This document shows, piece after piece, positions 1 to 8,500 of a DNA stretch of 64,000 nucleotides. The stretch comes from JAAYBF01 sp963716445. Lineage in GTDB: Bacteria > Actinomycetota > Thermoleophilia > Solirubrobacterales > Thermoleophilaceae. Numbering within the stretch: the first letter of the stretch is position 1; the number at the start of each line of letters is the position of its first letter. The stretch lies in the NCBI GenBank assembly GCA_963716445.1, contig OY970313.1:868001-932000 (forward strand), written 5' to 3'. Under the pieces are notes generated by a model. The model worked only from the letters and a program-made list of their open reading frames with translations, was not told the DNA's origin and made no database searches. The position numbers were made by a program, and so were the translations under genes.

Positions 1-139
1 CGACGACGCGCGCCTCGTAATGGTCATGCACCCGATCCTCGAGTCGAAGTTCCGCGCCGCCGTCGACATGATCGAGCGACTCGACTTCGTCCGCTCGCGA
101 CCGCGGGCGATCCACGTCATCGACGAGGTCTTCGAGTGA
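1..139 (+). CDS. hom: homoserine dehydrogenase, C-terminal end (partial)
   Basis: The window opens inside a + strand gene whose last 45 codons end with TGA at 137-139. The visible protein (DDARLVMVMHPILESKF ... IHVIDEVFE) looks like the C-terminal tail of homoserine dehydrogenase, which reduces aspartate semialdehyde to homoserine. Context supports this: thrC and thrB follow on the same strand, giving the usual hom-thrC-thrB threonine order. Only the tail is visible, so catalytic and NADP-binding residues cannot be checked. The call rests on tail similarity from memory plus operon context. Confidence 0.7.
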   Translation, partial: DDARLVMVMHPILESKFRAAVDMIERLDFVRSRPRAIHVIDEVFE

Positions 140-148
140 GAGATCCGT

Positions 149-263
149 GCTGCGGTGCTCGCCGGACCTCGCTCCAGCTAGCTGCGGTGTGTGGCTGTGG
201 GACCGGTCCGGCTGCGCTCCTCCGCTTAGGGCGATGCTGCGGTGCTCATCGGACCTCGCTCGT
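149..263 (-). repeat. diverged inverted copy (about 1.3 units) of the 86-bp repeat found at 60.5 kb
   Basis: The hom-thrC spacer holds, in reverse orientation, the unit that is tandemly repeated at 60511-60854. Shared blocks are GCTGCGGTGCTCGCCGGAC, CTCGCTCCAGC, TGGGACCGGTCCGGCTGCGC and CCTCCGCT. A second partial unit begins 87 bases later at 236. About 18 central bases differ from the 60.5 kb unit. Because the repeat carries ATG/GTG codons in the thrC frame, it creates a false N-terminal extension to 147 or 234. Confidence 0.85.
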
Positions 264-275
264 GCGGGCCGCCGG

Positions 276-1274
276 GTGAGCCTCTGGCGCTACCGCGACC
301 GGCTGCCCGTGGAGCCGCTGGTGACGCTGGACGAGGGGGATACGCCGCTGGTGCATTCGCCGTGGCTGTCCGAGCGCACGGGCTGCGAGGTGCACCTGAA
401 GGTAGAGGGCGCGAATCCGACGGGCTCGTTCAAGGACCGCGGCATGACGGTGGCCGTGTCGGCGGCGGTCTCGGAGGGCGCGAAGGCAGTGATCTGCGCG
501 TCGACCGGCAACACCGCCGCGAGCGCCGCGGCCTACGCGGCGCGGGCCGGACTGCGTGGGGCGGTGATCGTCCCGGAGGGCAAGATCGCGACCGGCAAGC
601 TCGCCCAGGCGCTGATGCACGGCGCGCGCGTCGTCGCGCTGCGCGGCAACTTCGACCAGGCGCTGGCGCTCGTCCGCGAGCTGACCGATCGTCACCCGAT
701 CGCGCTCGTCAACTCGGTCAACGAGTACCGCATCGAAGGGCAGAAGACCGGGGCCTTCGAGGTCTGCGACCAGCTCGGCGAGGCGCCGGACGTGCTCTGC
801 ATACCGGTCGGCAACGCCGGCAACGTGACCGCCTGGTGGCGGGGCTTCGGCGAGTACGACACCGCTCCCGAGCTGCACGGCTACCAGGCCGCGGGGGCCG
901 CTCCGCTCGTGCACGGCGCGCCGGTCGAGGCGCCCGAGACGGTCGCCTCGGCGATCAGGATCGGCAACCCGGCGCGCTGGGAGGAGGCGATGAACGCCTT
1001 CACCGCCTCGCGCGGCGAGGTCCGCGCGGTCACCGACGACCAGATCCTCGAGGCCTACAAGCTGCTCGCGGAGCGCGAGGGCGTCTTCTGCGAGCCGGCG
1101 TCGGCGGCCTCGGTCGCCGGCCTGCTGGCCAACGGCGCGCACGGGCGCGTGGTCTGCGTGCTCACCGGCCACGGCCTCAAGGACCCGCAGACGGCGATCG
1201 ACCGAGCAGCCTCGGTGGTTCCCTGCGAGCCCGACATCGAGAGCGTCGAGGCGGCGGTGCTGGAGGGAGCATGA
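276..1274 (+). CDS. thrC: threonine synthase
   Basis: PLP enzyme converting O-phosphohomoserine to threonine in the cytoplasm, the last step of threonine synthesis. The protein of 332 residues begins VSLWRYRDRLP and carries the fold-type II PLP-lysine motif NPTGSFKDRGM, the phosphate-binding serine/glycine stretch STGNTAASAAAYAAR, and the glycine loop PVGNAGNVTAWW. I chose GTG at 276 because the in-frame starts upstream (147, 234) lie inside an intergenic repeat and add a low-complexity tail unlike the family. No convincing ribosome binding site precedes 276, so the start is the least certain part. The stop overlaps the thrB start as ATGA, implying translational coupling. Confidence 0.93.
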   Translation: MSLWRYRDRLPVEPLVTLDEGDTPLVHSPWLSERTGCEVHLKVEGANPTGSFKDRGMTVAVSAAVSEGAKAVICASTGNTAASAAAYAARAGLRGAVIVPEGKIATGKLAQALMHGARVVALRGNFDQALALVRELTDRHPIALVNSVNEYRIEGQKTGAFEVCDQLGEAPDVLCIPVGNAGNVTAWWRGFGEYDTAPELHGYQAAGAAPLVHGAPVEAPETVASAIRIGNPARWEEAMNAFTASRGEVRAVTDDQILEAYKLLAEREGVFCEPASAASVAGLLANGAHGRVVCVLTGHGLKDPQTAIDRAASVVPCEPDIESVEAAVLEGA

Positions 1275-2125
1275 ACCGGCGTCGCACCGTCAGCGTGCCG
1301 GCCTCGTCGGCGAATCTCGGACCCGGCTACGACGTGTTCGCGGTCGCGCTGTCGCTAGGGCTGTCACTCGAGGTCGAGGAGACCGGGACGTTCTCCGTCG
1401 AGTGCGACACCCCCGGCCTGCCGCTCGACCGCTCGAACCTCTGCGTACGCGCCTTCGAGCGCCTGCGCCCCGCCGACGGGCTCGCCTTCCGGATCCGCTC
1501 GGAGATCCCCGCCGGCGCGGGGCTCGGCTCGAGCGCCGCCGCGATCGTCGCCGGGCTCGCCGCCGCCGACCACCTCTACGAGCTCGACGCGCCGCTGCTC
1601 GGGCACGCGATCGAGCTGGAGGGCCACCCCGACAACGTCGCGGCGGCGCTGCTCGGGGGCTTCGTCGTCTGCTCCGACGGCGACCCGCTGCGGATCGAGC
1701 CGCCGGCGAGCCTCGAGGGGGTCCTCGTCACGCCGCCGGAGCGGGTCCCGACCGAGCAGGCGCGCGCCGCGCTGCCGGCGGAGGTGCCGATCGAGGACGC
1801 CGTCCACAACATCGCCCGCGCCTCCCTGCTGGCGATCGGGCTCTCGAGCGGAGACCTCGGGCTGGTGGCCCGCGGGCTCTCGGACCGCCTGCACCAGGAC
1901 CGCCGCGCCCATCTCTACCCGCGCTCGATCGAGCTGATCGGCCGCGCGCGGGAGCTCGGGGCGCTCGGCGCGACGATCTCCGGGGCGGGGCCGACCGCGC
2001 TCTTCTGGTGCCAGTGGGAGCAGACCGGGGCGGTCGTCGACGCGCTGCGCGCCGAGGCGCCGGAGTGCGAGGTCCGGCGCGTCCGGTTCGCCCCCGCGGG
2101 CGTCGACGTGGAGGCGATCCGGTGA
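1271..2125 (+). CDS. thrB: homoserine kinase
   Basis: GHMP-family kinase that phosphorylates homoserine with ATP to give the ThrC substrate. The 284-residue protein starts MNRRRTVSVPASSANLGPGYD, typical of the family N terminus, has the ATP-binding motif EIPAGAGLGSSAAA, and the C-terminal GHMP motif ATISGAGPTALF. The length matches bacterial ThrB. The ATG overlaps the thrC stop by four bases, and its own stop overlaps the next start as GTGA, so thrC-thrB-Nudix is probably one transcript with hom. Confidence 0.95.
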   Translation: MNRRRTVSVPASSANLGPGYDVFAVALSLGLSLEVEETGTFSVECDTPGLPLDRSNLCVRAFERLRPADGLAFRIRSEIPAGAGLGSSAAAIVAGLAAADHLYELDAPLLGHAIELEGHPDNVAAALLGGFVVCSDGDPLRIEPPASLEGVLVTPPERVPTEQARAALPAEVPIEDAVHNIARASLLAIGLSSGDLGLVARGLSDRLHQDRRAHLYPRSIELIGRARELGALGATISGAGPTALFWCQWEQTGAVVDALRAEAPECEVRRVRFAPAGVDVEAIR

Positions 2126-2511
2126 GCGAGCGCGTCGAGGCCGCGGGCGGCGTCGTGATGCGGCGCGGGAAGGAGGCGACCGAGATCGTCCTCGTCCACC
2201 GTCCGCGCTACGACGACTGGAGCTTCCCGAAGGGCAAGGTCGATCCCGGCGAGAGCTTCGAGGAGGCCGCGCTGCGCGAGGTCAGGGAGGAGACCGGCCT
2301 GATCTGCCGGCTCGGCCCGGAGCTGCCGTTCGCCCGCTACGAGGACAACAAGGGGCGGCCGAAGATCGTCCGCTACTGGCTGATGGCGGTCGTCGAAGAT
2401 CCCGGCTTCGAGCCCAACGACGAGGTCGACGAGCTGCGCTGGCTCGTCCCCGCCAAGGCGAACGAGCTGCTGACCTACACGCGCGACCGCAAGCTCGTCA
2501 GGACGCTGTAG
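2122..2511 (+). CDS. Nudix hydrolase
   Basis: Small 129-residue Nudix protein beginning VSERVEAAGGVVMRR. A complete Nudix box is visible (GKVDPGES, then seven residues, then REVREETGL), so it should hydrolyse a nucleoside diphosphate linked to another group using Mg2+. The substrate cannot be read from sequence; similar short actinobacterial proteins are MutT-like or Ap4A-hydrolase-like. Its GTG start overlaps the thrB stop, placing it at the end of the threonine operon. The 3' end is part of a 103-bp duplication shared with the converging amidase gene. Confidence 0.9.
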   Translation: MSERVEAAGGVVMRRGKEATEIVLVHRPRYDDWSFPKGKVDPGESFEEAALREVREETGLICRLGPELPFARYEDNKGRPKIVRYWLMAVVEDPGFEPNDEVDELRWLVPAKANELLTYTRDRKLVRTL

Positions 2512-2690
2512 CGGCCGGCTCGGCCGGCACGCGATCCGCCCACGGGGCGATCTCCTCGAGCTGACGGCAGACCTGGAGCAGCAGCGTCGCGACCGCAAGC
2601 TCGTCAGGACGCTGTAGCCGCCGGCTCGGCCGGCGCGCGATCCGCCCACGGGGCGATCTCCTCGAGCTGACGGCAGACCTGGAGCAGCAG
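2482..2690. repeat. 103-bp direct duplication covering the tail-to-tail ends of the Nudix and amidase genes
   Basis: Bases 2482-2584 recur at 2588-2690 with two differences. Copy 1 holds the real 3' end of the Nudix gene plus a dead copy of the amidase end. Copy 2 holds the real amidase end plus a dead copy of the Nudix end. Before duplication the two stop codons must have overlapped tail to tail by about 14 bases. Both genes stayed intact. Confidence 0.95.
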
Positions 2691-4043
2691 TGCCTCCCCG
2701 GCCGGCGGACCGACGATCTGCGCGGCGGTCGGCAGCCCGTCGTCGCCGTGGAAGAGCGGCACCGACACGCCCGGCTGGCCGGTCAGGTTGAACGGCGGCG
2801 TGAAGGGGGTGAACTCGCCGGCCTTCCTGAACTCGGTGGCGGGATCCGCGCCGCAGGGGTCGATCTCGCCGTGGCGGACGGGGCGCTGCGCCAGCGCGGG
2901 CGTGACGACGAGGTCCCACTCGCCCCAGGTCGACACGATCCCGCGGGCGACCGCCTGGCCCGTCACCAGGGCGCCGATGTAGGCCGGCGAGGGGATCGAC
3001 TGGCCCATCTCGTAGAGCCACATCGACAGCGGCTCGACGTTCTCGGCGGTCGGCTGGTTGCCGGTGACGATCTGCCCGTGCATCACGCTCGCGGCGACGT
3101 TGGCCGCCCAGAGCGCCGTGAAGACGCCTACGAGCGCGTCGGGGGCGGGGAACGGCGACGCGATCTGCTCGACGTGATGGCCGAGCCGCTCGAGCAGCGC
3201 CGCCGCCTCGCGGGCGCCGCGCTCGCACTCCGGGTCCAGCGCGGCGTCCTCGAGCGGCATGTCGGTGACCAGGCCGATGCGCAGCTTGCCGGGGTCGCGC
3301 CGGGCGAGTTCCGCGAACGGCGCCTCGGGCGGCGGCGCCCAGGTCGCGTCGCCGAGCTCGGGGCCGGCCATCAGGTCGAGCAGCGTCGCCACGTCCTCGG
3401 TCGTGCGCGCCAGGACGCCGTCGGTCGAGAGGAAGTGGTCGCCGAGATCGGGCGCGCGGGAGATCCGCCCGCGCGCCGGCTTGAGCCCGAGCAGGCCGCA
3501 GCAGGCGGCCGGGATGCGGATCGAGCCACCGCCGTCGCTCGCGTGCGCGACCGGCACCGCGCCCGCCGCAACTGCGCCCGCGGAGCCTCCGCTCGAGCCG
3601 CCGGTGGTGCGCTCTGGGTCCCACGGGTTGCAGGCCGGCCCGAAGCGCCGCGGATGGGTGACCGGCGTGATCCCGAACTCCGGCGTCTGCGTCTTGCCGA
3701 CGATCACGAACCCCGCCTCCCTGAAGCGGCGCACGAGCGCGTAGTCGTAGTCGGGCGTGAACTCGCCGAGCAGGTCCGATCCCTGCGCCATGCGCAGTCC
3801 CGCGACCGGCGCGAAGAGATCCTTGATCGCGATCGGCACGCCCGCGAACGGACGCTCGTCGCCCGGCCGAACCGCATCGGCCGCCGCCAGTGCGCCCTCG
3901 CCGTCGACCAGCGTCCAGTGGTTCAGCTCGCGCGTCGCCTCGATCCGGTCGAGCGACGCCTGGACCAGCTCCCGCGAGGAGACCTCCCCGGAGCGGACCA
4001 TGGCCGCCAGCTCAGTGGCCGGCTTGCGTAGAAGATCGGTCAT
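2604..4043 (-). CDS. amidase signature family protein
   Basis: Amidase-signature hydrolase of 479 residues (MTDLLRKPATELAAM). The Ser-cisSer-Lys triad is visible as the lysine in VPIAIKDLF, and the two serines in the glycine-rich signature TTGGSSGGSAGAVAAG and DGGGSIRIPAACCG. The family hydrolyses amides; the substrate is unknown. It lacks GatA-specific context (no gatB or gatC nearby), so a general amidase is more likely than the tRNA amidotransferase subunit. I chose ATG at 4043 over an in-frame start at 4067 because MTDLLRKPATEL matches the family start. Converges with the Nudix gene. Confidence 0.88.
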   Translation of the reverse strand: MTDLLRKPATELAAMVRSGEVSSRELVQASLDRIEATRELNHWTLVDGEGALAAADAVRPGDERPFAGVPIAIKDLFAPVAGLRMAQGSDLLGEFTPDYDYALVRRFREAGFVIVGKTQTPEFGITPVTHPRRFGPACNPWDPERTTGGSSGGSAGAVAAGAVPVAHASDGGGSIRIPAACCGLLGLKPARGRISRAPDLGDHFLSTDGVLARTTEDVATLLDLMAGPELGDATWAPPPEAPFAELARRDPGKLRIGLVTDMPLEDAALDPECERGAREAAALLERLGHHVEQIASPFPAPDALVGVFTALWAANVAASVMHGQIVTGNQPTAENVEPLSMWLYEMGQSIPSPAYIGALVTGQAVARGIVSTWGEWDLVVTPALAQRPVRHGEIDPCGADPATEFRKAGEFTPFTPPFNLTGQPGVSVPLFHGDDGLPTAAQIVGPPAGEALLLQVCRQLEEIAPWADRAPAEPAATAS

Positions 4044-4222
4044 GGGATCGACCCTAGCTGGCTGCACAGCCAGTCGCTAGGGGCGTGCGTAGTTGGGGCG
4101 TTGTGTGACGCTGGGCTAGTTCTGTGACCGATCCCCTGGCTGGGTAGGGCGGAGAAGGGTGGTAGGCGGCCGGATCGCCGTCTCGAACCCAGTGGTCATG
4201 GCTCTCGTGGTGGTATTTCGAA

Positions 4223-4268
4223 CGAGTGGAACATTGACTGGGCCAGAGCCCAATCAAACTTCCACTCG
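4223..4268. repeat. dispersed 46-bp palindrome, copy A
   Basis: Imperfect inverted repeat with left arm CGAGTGGAACATTGACTGGG and right arm GCCCAATCAAACTTCCACTCG read in complement. It lies inside element copy 1. The same palindrome occurs at 4395, 17928 and 35514. Confidence 0.85.
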
Positions 4269-4394
4269 TCCAAGAACCGCGGGCCAAGAGCCCCTGAACA
4301 GGGCTCAGAACCCCCAAAACCTTTGCCTGACCGGTCGGCCGCCGGATCGCGGGCTTGAACCAAGCGGTCATGGCTCTCGTGGTGGTATTTCGAA

Positions 4395-4437
4395 CGAGTG
4401 GAACATTGACTGGGCCAGAGCCCAATCAAACTTCCAC
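4395..4437. repeat. dispersed palindrome, copy B
   Basis: Second copy inside element 1, identical to copy A through CTTCCAC; the right arm then runs on as CCACTCACG. The 35 bases upstream (around TCATGGCTCTCGTGGTGG) are also shared with copy A, so the duplicated unit is longer than the palindrome. Confidence 0.8.
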
Positions 4438-4674
4438 CCACTCACGAACGACGGGCCGAGAGCCCCTAAACAAGGCCCGATCCCCGAAAACCTCTGCCGG
4501 ACCCCGTAAACCAACCGAGCGACACGAGCCTCCCGGCCGCCAACCGCCCTACCCAGCCAAGGGGCCGCGCCGCGTGGCTGGCCCACATCTACATCGCCCC
4601 AGCCACCAAGGGGTCCCGCCGCGTCGCTAGCCCACATCCACATCGCCCCAGCCACGCCCCGAGCCCCGCTGGCC

Positions 4675-5463
4675 CTAGGCCGGAACGACGTCTGCACGCA
4701 GCGCCGCCAGCGACTCGCGGTCCCCATCGCGGCCGAGGCGGGTGAGCACCTCGTCGGCGAGCGAGAGGTAGTCGGCGCCGAGGTCGGGGCGGTGGTCGAC
4801 GATCGAGACGGCTCGCTCGGCGGACTCCGCGTAGGCGACCGAGCGGCGGATCGCGGTGTCGAAGACCTTGTCGCCGAAGCTCTCGCGCAGCTGGACGAGC
4901 GCCTCGCGGGCGTGGACGGTGCGCATGTCGGCGATGTTGAGCACCGCGCCGAGCCACTGCAGGTCCGGGGTCAGGCCGCGGGCGGCCTCGACGACCTCGA
5001 GCGCCTGCTCGACGCCCTGGAGCGAGAAGTACTCCGCCTCCGTCGAGATCAGGGCGAAGTCCGCCGCGACGAGGGCGTTGACGGTCAGCAGGCCGAGCGA
5101 CGGCGGACAGTCGATCAGGATCAGGTCGTAGTCGTCGGCGACTCCCGCGAGCGCCCGGCGCAGCACCATCTCACGGCCGATCTTGCCGCTCAGCAGCAGC
5201 TCCGACTCGGCGAGGTGGATGCTCGCGGGCAGGACGTCGGTGTGGATCGCCTCGGCGGCCTGCGCGCGCCCGGCGAGCACGTCGGCGAGCGTCGGGTCGG
5301 GCTCGTCCCCGACGGCGAAGTAGTCGGTCAGATTGCCCTGCGGATCCATGTCGACGGCCAGCACGCGGAGGCCGATGCGGCGAAAGACGTCGACCAATGT
5401 GCGGGTGGTGGTCGTCTTGCCGGTGCCGCCCTTCTGCGACAGGACGGTGATCGTCGTGGCCAT
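4675..5463 (-). CDS. ParA-family ATPase (orphan)
   Basis: Deviant Walker A ATPase of the ParA/Soj/MinD group, 262 residues. Visible motifs are KGGTGKTT at residues 11-18 with the signature lysine, the switch I region VDMDPQGNLT, and Walker B LILIDCPPSLG. Such proteins position DNA or protein cargo by ATP-driven dimer cycling. No parB or parS-like neighbour is present, so this is not the standard chromosomal parAB pair; it may serve a different cargo or have come from a plasmid. A TATCGT box 8 bases before the ATG suggests a leaderless transcript. It sits next to repeat element 1. Confidence 0.88.
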   Translation of the reverse strand: MATTITVLSQKGGTGKTTTTRTLVDVFRRIGLRVLAVDMDPQGNLTDYFAVGDEPDPTLADVLAGRAQAAEAIHTDVLPASIHLAESELLLSGKIGREMVLRRALAGVADDYDLILIDCPPSLGLLTVNALVAADFALISTEAEYFSLQGVEQALEVVEAARGLTPDLQWLGAVLNIADMRTVHAREALVQLRESFGDKVFDTAIRRSVAYAESAERAVSIVDHRPDLGADYLSLADEVLTRLGRDGDRESLAALRADVVPA

Positions 5464-5471
5464 CGATGCCG

Positions 5472-5477
5472 ACGATA
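5472..5477 (-). promoter_or_regulatory. -10 box for leaderless parA transcript
   Basis: TATCGT on the minus strand lies 8 bases before the parA ATG with no purine-rich Shine-Dalgarno between them, the arrangement seen in front of many genes in this window. Confidence 0.5.
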
Positions 5478-5557
5478 CAGAGCAGAGGGGCTAAGATTTC
5501 GCCTCCTGACTCACGCGTGGCCTGCTCGGCGTTACGCGCGACCCGGAGGAACGACAG

Positions 5558-8500
5558 TTGCCAGATCCCGTCTACCCGCCGGGCGGCAGGGCGTCTTCGC
5601 CCAAGTCAGCCAGTGGGCTACATGACCGGCAGTACGAGCACGACGCCTGCGGCGTCGGCTTCGTCGCGCGCCTGCACGCGCCGGCCTCGCACGAGGTCGT
5701 GCAGCGCGCGCTCGACGTGCTCAACCGGATGGAGCACCGCGGCGCCGAGGGCGCGGACCCCGACACCGGCGACGGCGCCGGCATCTTGCTCCAGCTCCCC
5801 GACGCGTTCCTGCGCGCCGAGGCGGGGATCGAGCTGCCCGAGGCCGGGCGCTACGGCGTGGCGATGTGCTTCCTGCCGCCGCGCGAGGAGAGCCGGCCCG
5901 ACGCCATGCGCGTGCTCGAGCAGGCCGCCGAGGCCCAGGGCCTGTGGGTGCTCGGCTGGCGCGAGGTGCCCGTCGATCCCAGCTCCTGCGGCAGGACCGC
6001 CGCCGCCTGCGCGCCCCACGTCGCCCAGCTCTTCGTCGGCGCCCCGGACGGCGTCGCCGACCAGGATGCGCTCGAGCGCAAGCTCTACGTCGCCCGTCGC
6101 GCCGCCGAGCGGGAGCAGGTCGAGGGCTTCGCGATCCCGAGCTGCTCGTCGCGGACGATCGTCTACAAGGGGATGCTCACCGCGCCGCAGCTGCCGCTCT
6201 ACTTCCCCGACCTGCGCGACGAGCGCGTGCTCAGCCGGCTCGCGCTGGTCCACTCGCGCTTCTCGACGAACACGTTCCCGAGCTGGGAGCTGGCCCATCC
6301 GTACCGGATGCTCGCCCACAACGGCGAGATCAACACGCTGCGCGGCAACCGCAACTGGATGCGCGCGCGCGAGCCCGAGCTGAGCTCGCCGCTGTTCGGC
6401 GACGCGCTCGCCGACCTCGCGCCGGTGCTCGACGACGACCTGTCCGACTCGGCGTCGCTCGACGCGGCCTTCGAGCTGCTGACGCTCGGCGGCCGCTCGA
6501 TGGCGCACGCGATGTCGATGCTGATCCCCGAGGCCTACCAGGGCCGCGGCGAGCTGCCCGAGGCGGTCAACGACTTCTTCGCCTACCACGCCTCGCTGAT
6601 CGAGCCGTGGGACGGACCGGCGGCGGTGGCCTTCACCGACGGCCGCGCGATCGGCGCGACGCTCGACCGCAACGGCCTGCGCCCCGGCCGCTGGCTGCAC
6701 ACGCGCGACGGCTGGGTCGTCTTCGCCTCGGAGACGGGCGTGCTGCCGCTCCCCGAGGAGGACGTCGTCGGCAAGGGGCGGCTGCATCCGGGCAAGCTCT
6801 TCCTCGTCGACCTCGAGCGCGAGCGCGTCGTGCCCGACGCCGAGCTCAAGCGCGAGCTCGCCGCGCGCCAGCCCTACGGCGAGTGGCTGCGCGAGCGCGT
6901 CGTGCGGATCGGCGACCTGCCCGAGAAGAGCCCGCGCGTGCCGCGCGTCGAGCCGCTGCGCGCACGCCAGCTCGCCTTCGGCTGGAGCCAGGAGGACCTC
7001 CGCGTGCTGCTCGAGCCGATGGCCCGCGACGCGATCGAGCCGACCGGCTCGATGGGCAACGACACCGCGCTCGCCGTCCTCTCGGACAACCGGCCGCCGC
7101 TGTTCTCCTACTTCAAGCAGCTGTTCGCCCAGGTCACCAACCCGGCGATCGACCCGATCCGCGAGTCGATCGTGATGAGCCTGCAGGCCTGCGTCGGCCC
7201 CGAGATCAACCTGCTCGGCGAGACGCCGGACCACTGCCACCAGCTCGTGATGCCGCAGCCGATCCTGCGCAACGCCGAGCTCGAGACGCTGCGCCAGGTC
7301 GACCACGCGGTCTTCGAGGCGCGCTCGATCGACATCACCTGGCCGGTGCGCGACGGCGTCGCCGGGATGGAGCGCCGGCTCGAGGAGATCTGCCGCCACG
7401 CCTCCGAGCTGGTCGAGGACGGCGTGACGATCCTGATCCTCTCCGACCGCAACCTCGGCAAGGACCGCGCGGCGATCCCCTCGCTGCTCGCCACGGCGGC
7501 CGTCCACCACCACCTCGTGCGCGAGGCGACGCGCCTGCGCTGCGGGCTGGTCGTCGAGACCGGCGAGGCGCGCGAGGTCCACCACCTCGCTTGCCTGATC
7601 GGCTACGGCGCCTCCGCCGTCAACCCGTACCTCGTCTTCGAGTCGCTCGGGATGCTGCACCACGAGCGGCGCCTGAAGGAGGGCCTGAGCCTCGAGGAGT
7701 CCGAGGCGCACGTCGTCAAGGCGATCGGCAAGGGCCTGCTGAAGGTGCTCTCGAAGATGGGCATCTCGACGATGCGCTCCTACACCGGCGCGCAGATCTT
7801 CGAGGCGATCGGCCTCGAGCGCGAGCTGGTGGAGCGCCACTTCACCGGCACGCCGTCGCGGATCGGCGGCGTCGGCTTCGACGTGCTCGCCGGCGAGGCG
7901 CTCGACCGCCACCGCCGCGCCTACCCCGCCGCCGCCTCGGAGCTGCTGCCGTCCGGCGGCATCTACGCCTGGCGCCGTGACGGCGAGTTCCACGGCTGGA
8001 ACCCCGAGACGATCGCCAACCTCCAGCACGCCGCGCGCGGCGAGGAGCCGGAGTCCTACGAGCGCTTCCAGCGCTACGTCAACGACGTCGCCGTCAAGAG
8101 CTCGACGCTGCGCGGGCTGCTGCGCTTCGTCGAGGACGCCGAGCCGGTGGCGCTCGACGAGGTCCAGCCGGCGAGCGAGATCGTCAAGCGCTTCAAGAGC
8201 GGCGGGATGAGCCTCGGCGCGCTGTCGCCGGAGGCCCACGAGGGGCTGGCGGTCGCGATGAACCGCCTCGGCGGTAAGTCGAACACAGGCGAGGGCGGCG
8301 AGGACTCCGCGCGCTTCGCCGACGAGCGCCGCTCCTCGATCAAGCAGGTCGCCTCCGGCCGCTTCGGCGTGACGATCGAGTACCTCGTCAACGCCGACGA
8401 GCTCCAGATCAAGGTCGCCCAGGGCGCCAAGCCCGGCGAGGGCGGCCAGCTCCCCGGCCACAAGGTCGACTCCTACATCGCCGGCCTGCGCCACTCGACG

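Larger units (their letters stand above)
4093..4604. mobile_element. non-coding element with inverted-repeat ends, copy 1
   Basis: The 607-base gap between the amidase and parA genes holds no credible gene. Its left part (4093-4149, ending CCCCTGGCTGGGTAGGG) is the inverted complement of its right part (4547-4604, starting CCCTACCCAGCCAAGGGG), with about 70 % agreement. The same ends, better preserved, bound a second copy at 17640-18163. The right end is followed by a second copy of itself (to about 4655, spacing about 51 bases). The interior is two imperfect direct copies of about 170 bases (4168-4335 and 4338-4500), each carrying one GAGTGGAA palindrome. It resembles a MITE, but no target duplication was identified. 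Confidence 0.7.

Noticed and set aside
147..275. 43-residue N-terminal extension of threonine synthase
   Set aside because: The extension is encoded by the dispersed 86-bp-type repeat and is not shared with the enzyme family; GTG 276 fits better.
4159..4630. Small proteins containing NEWNIDWARAQS-like peptides
   Set aside because: These frames are translations of the dispersed palindromes in both orientations, have no conserved start or ribosome binding site, and overlap each other on opposite strands.
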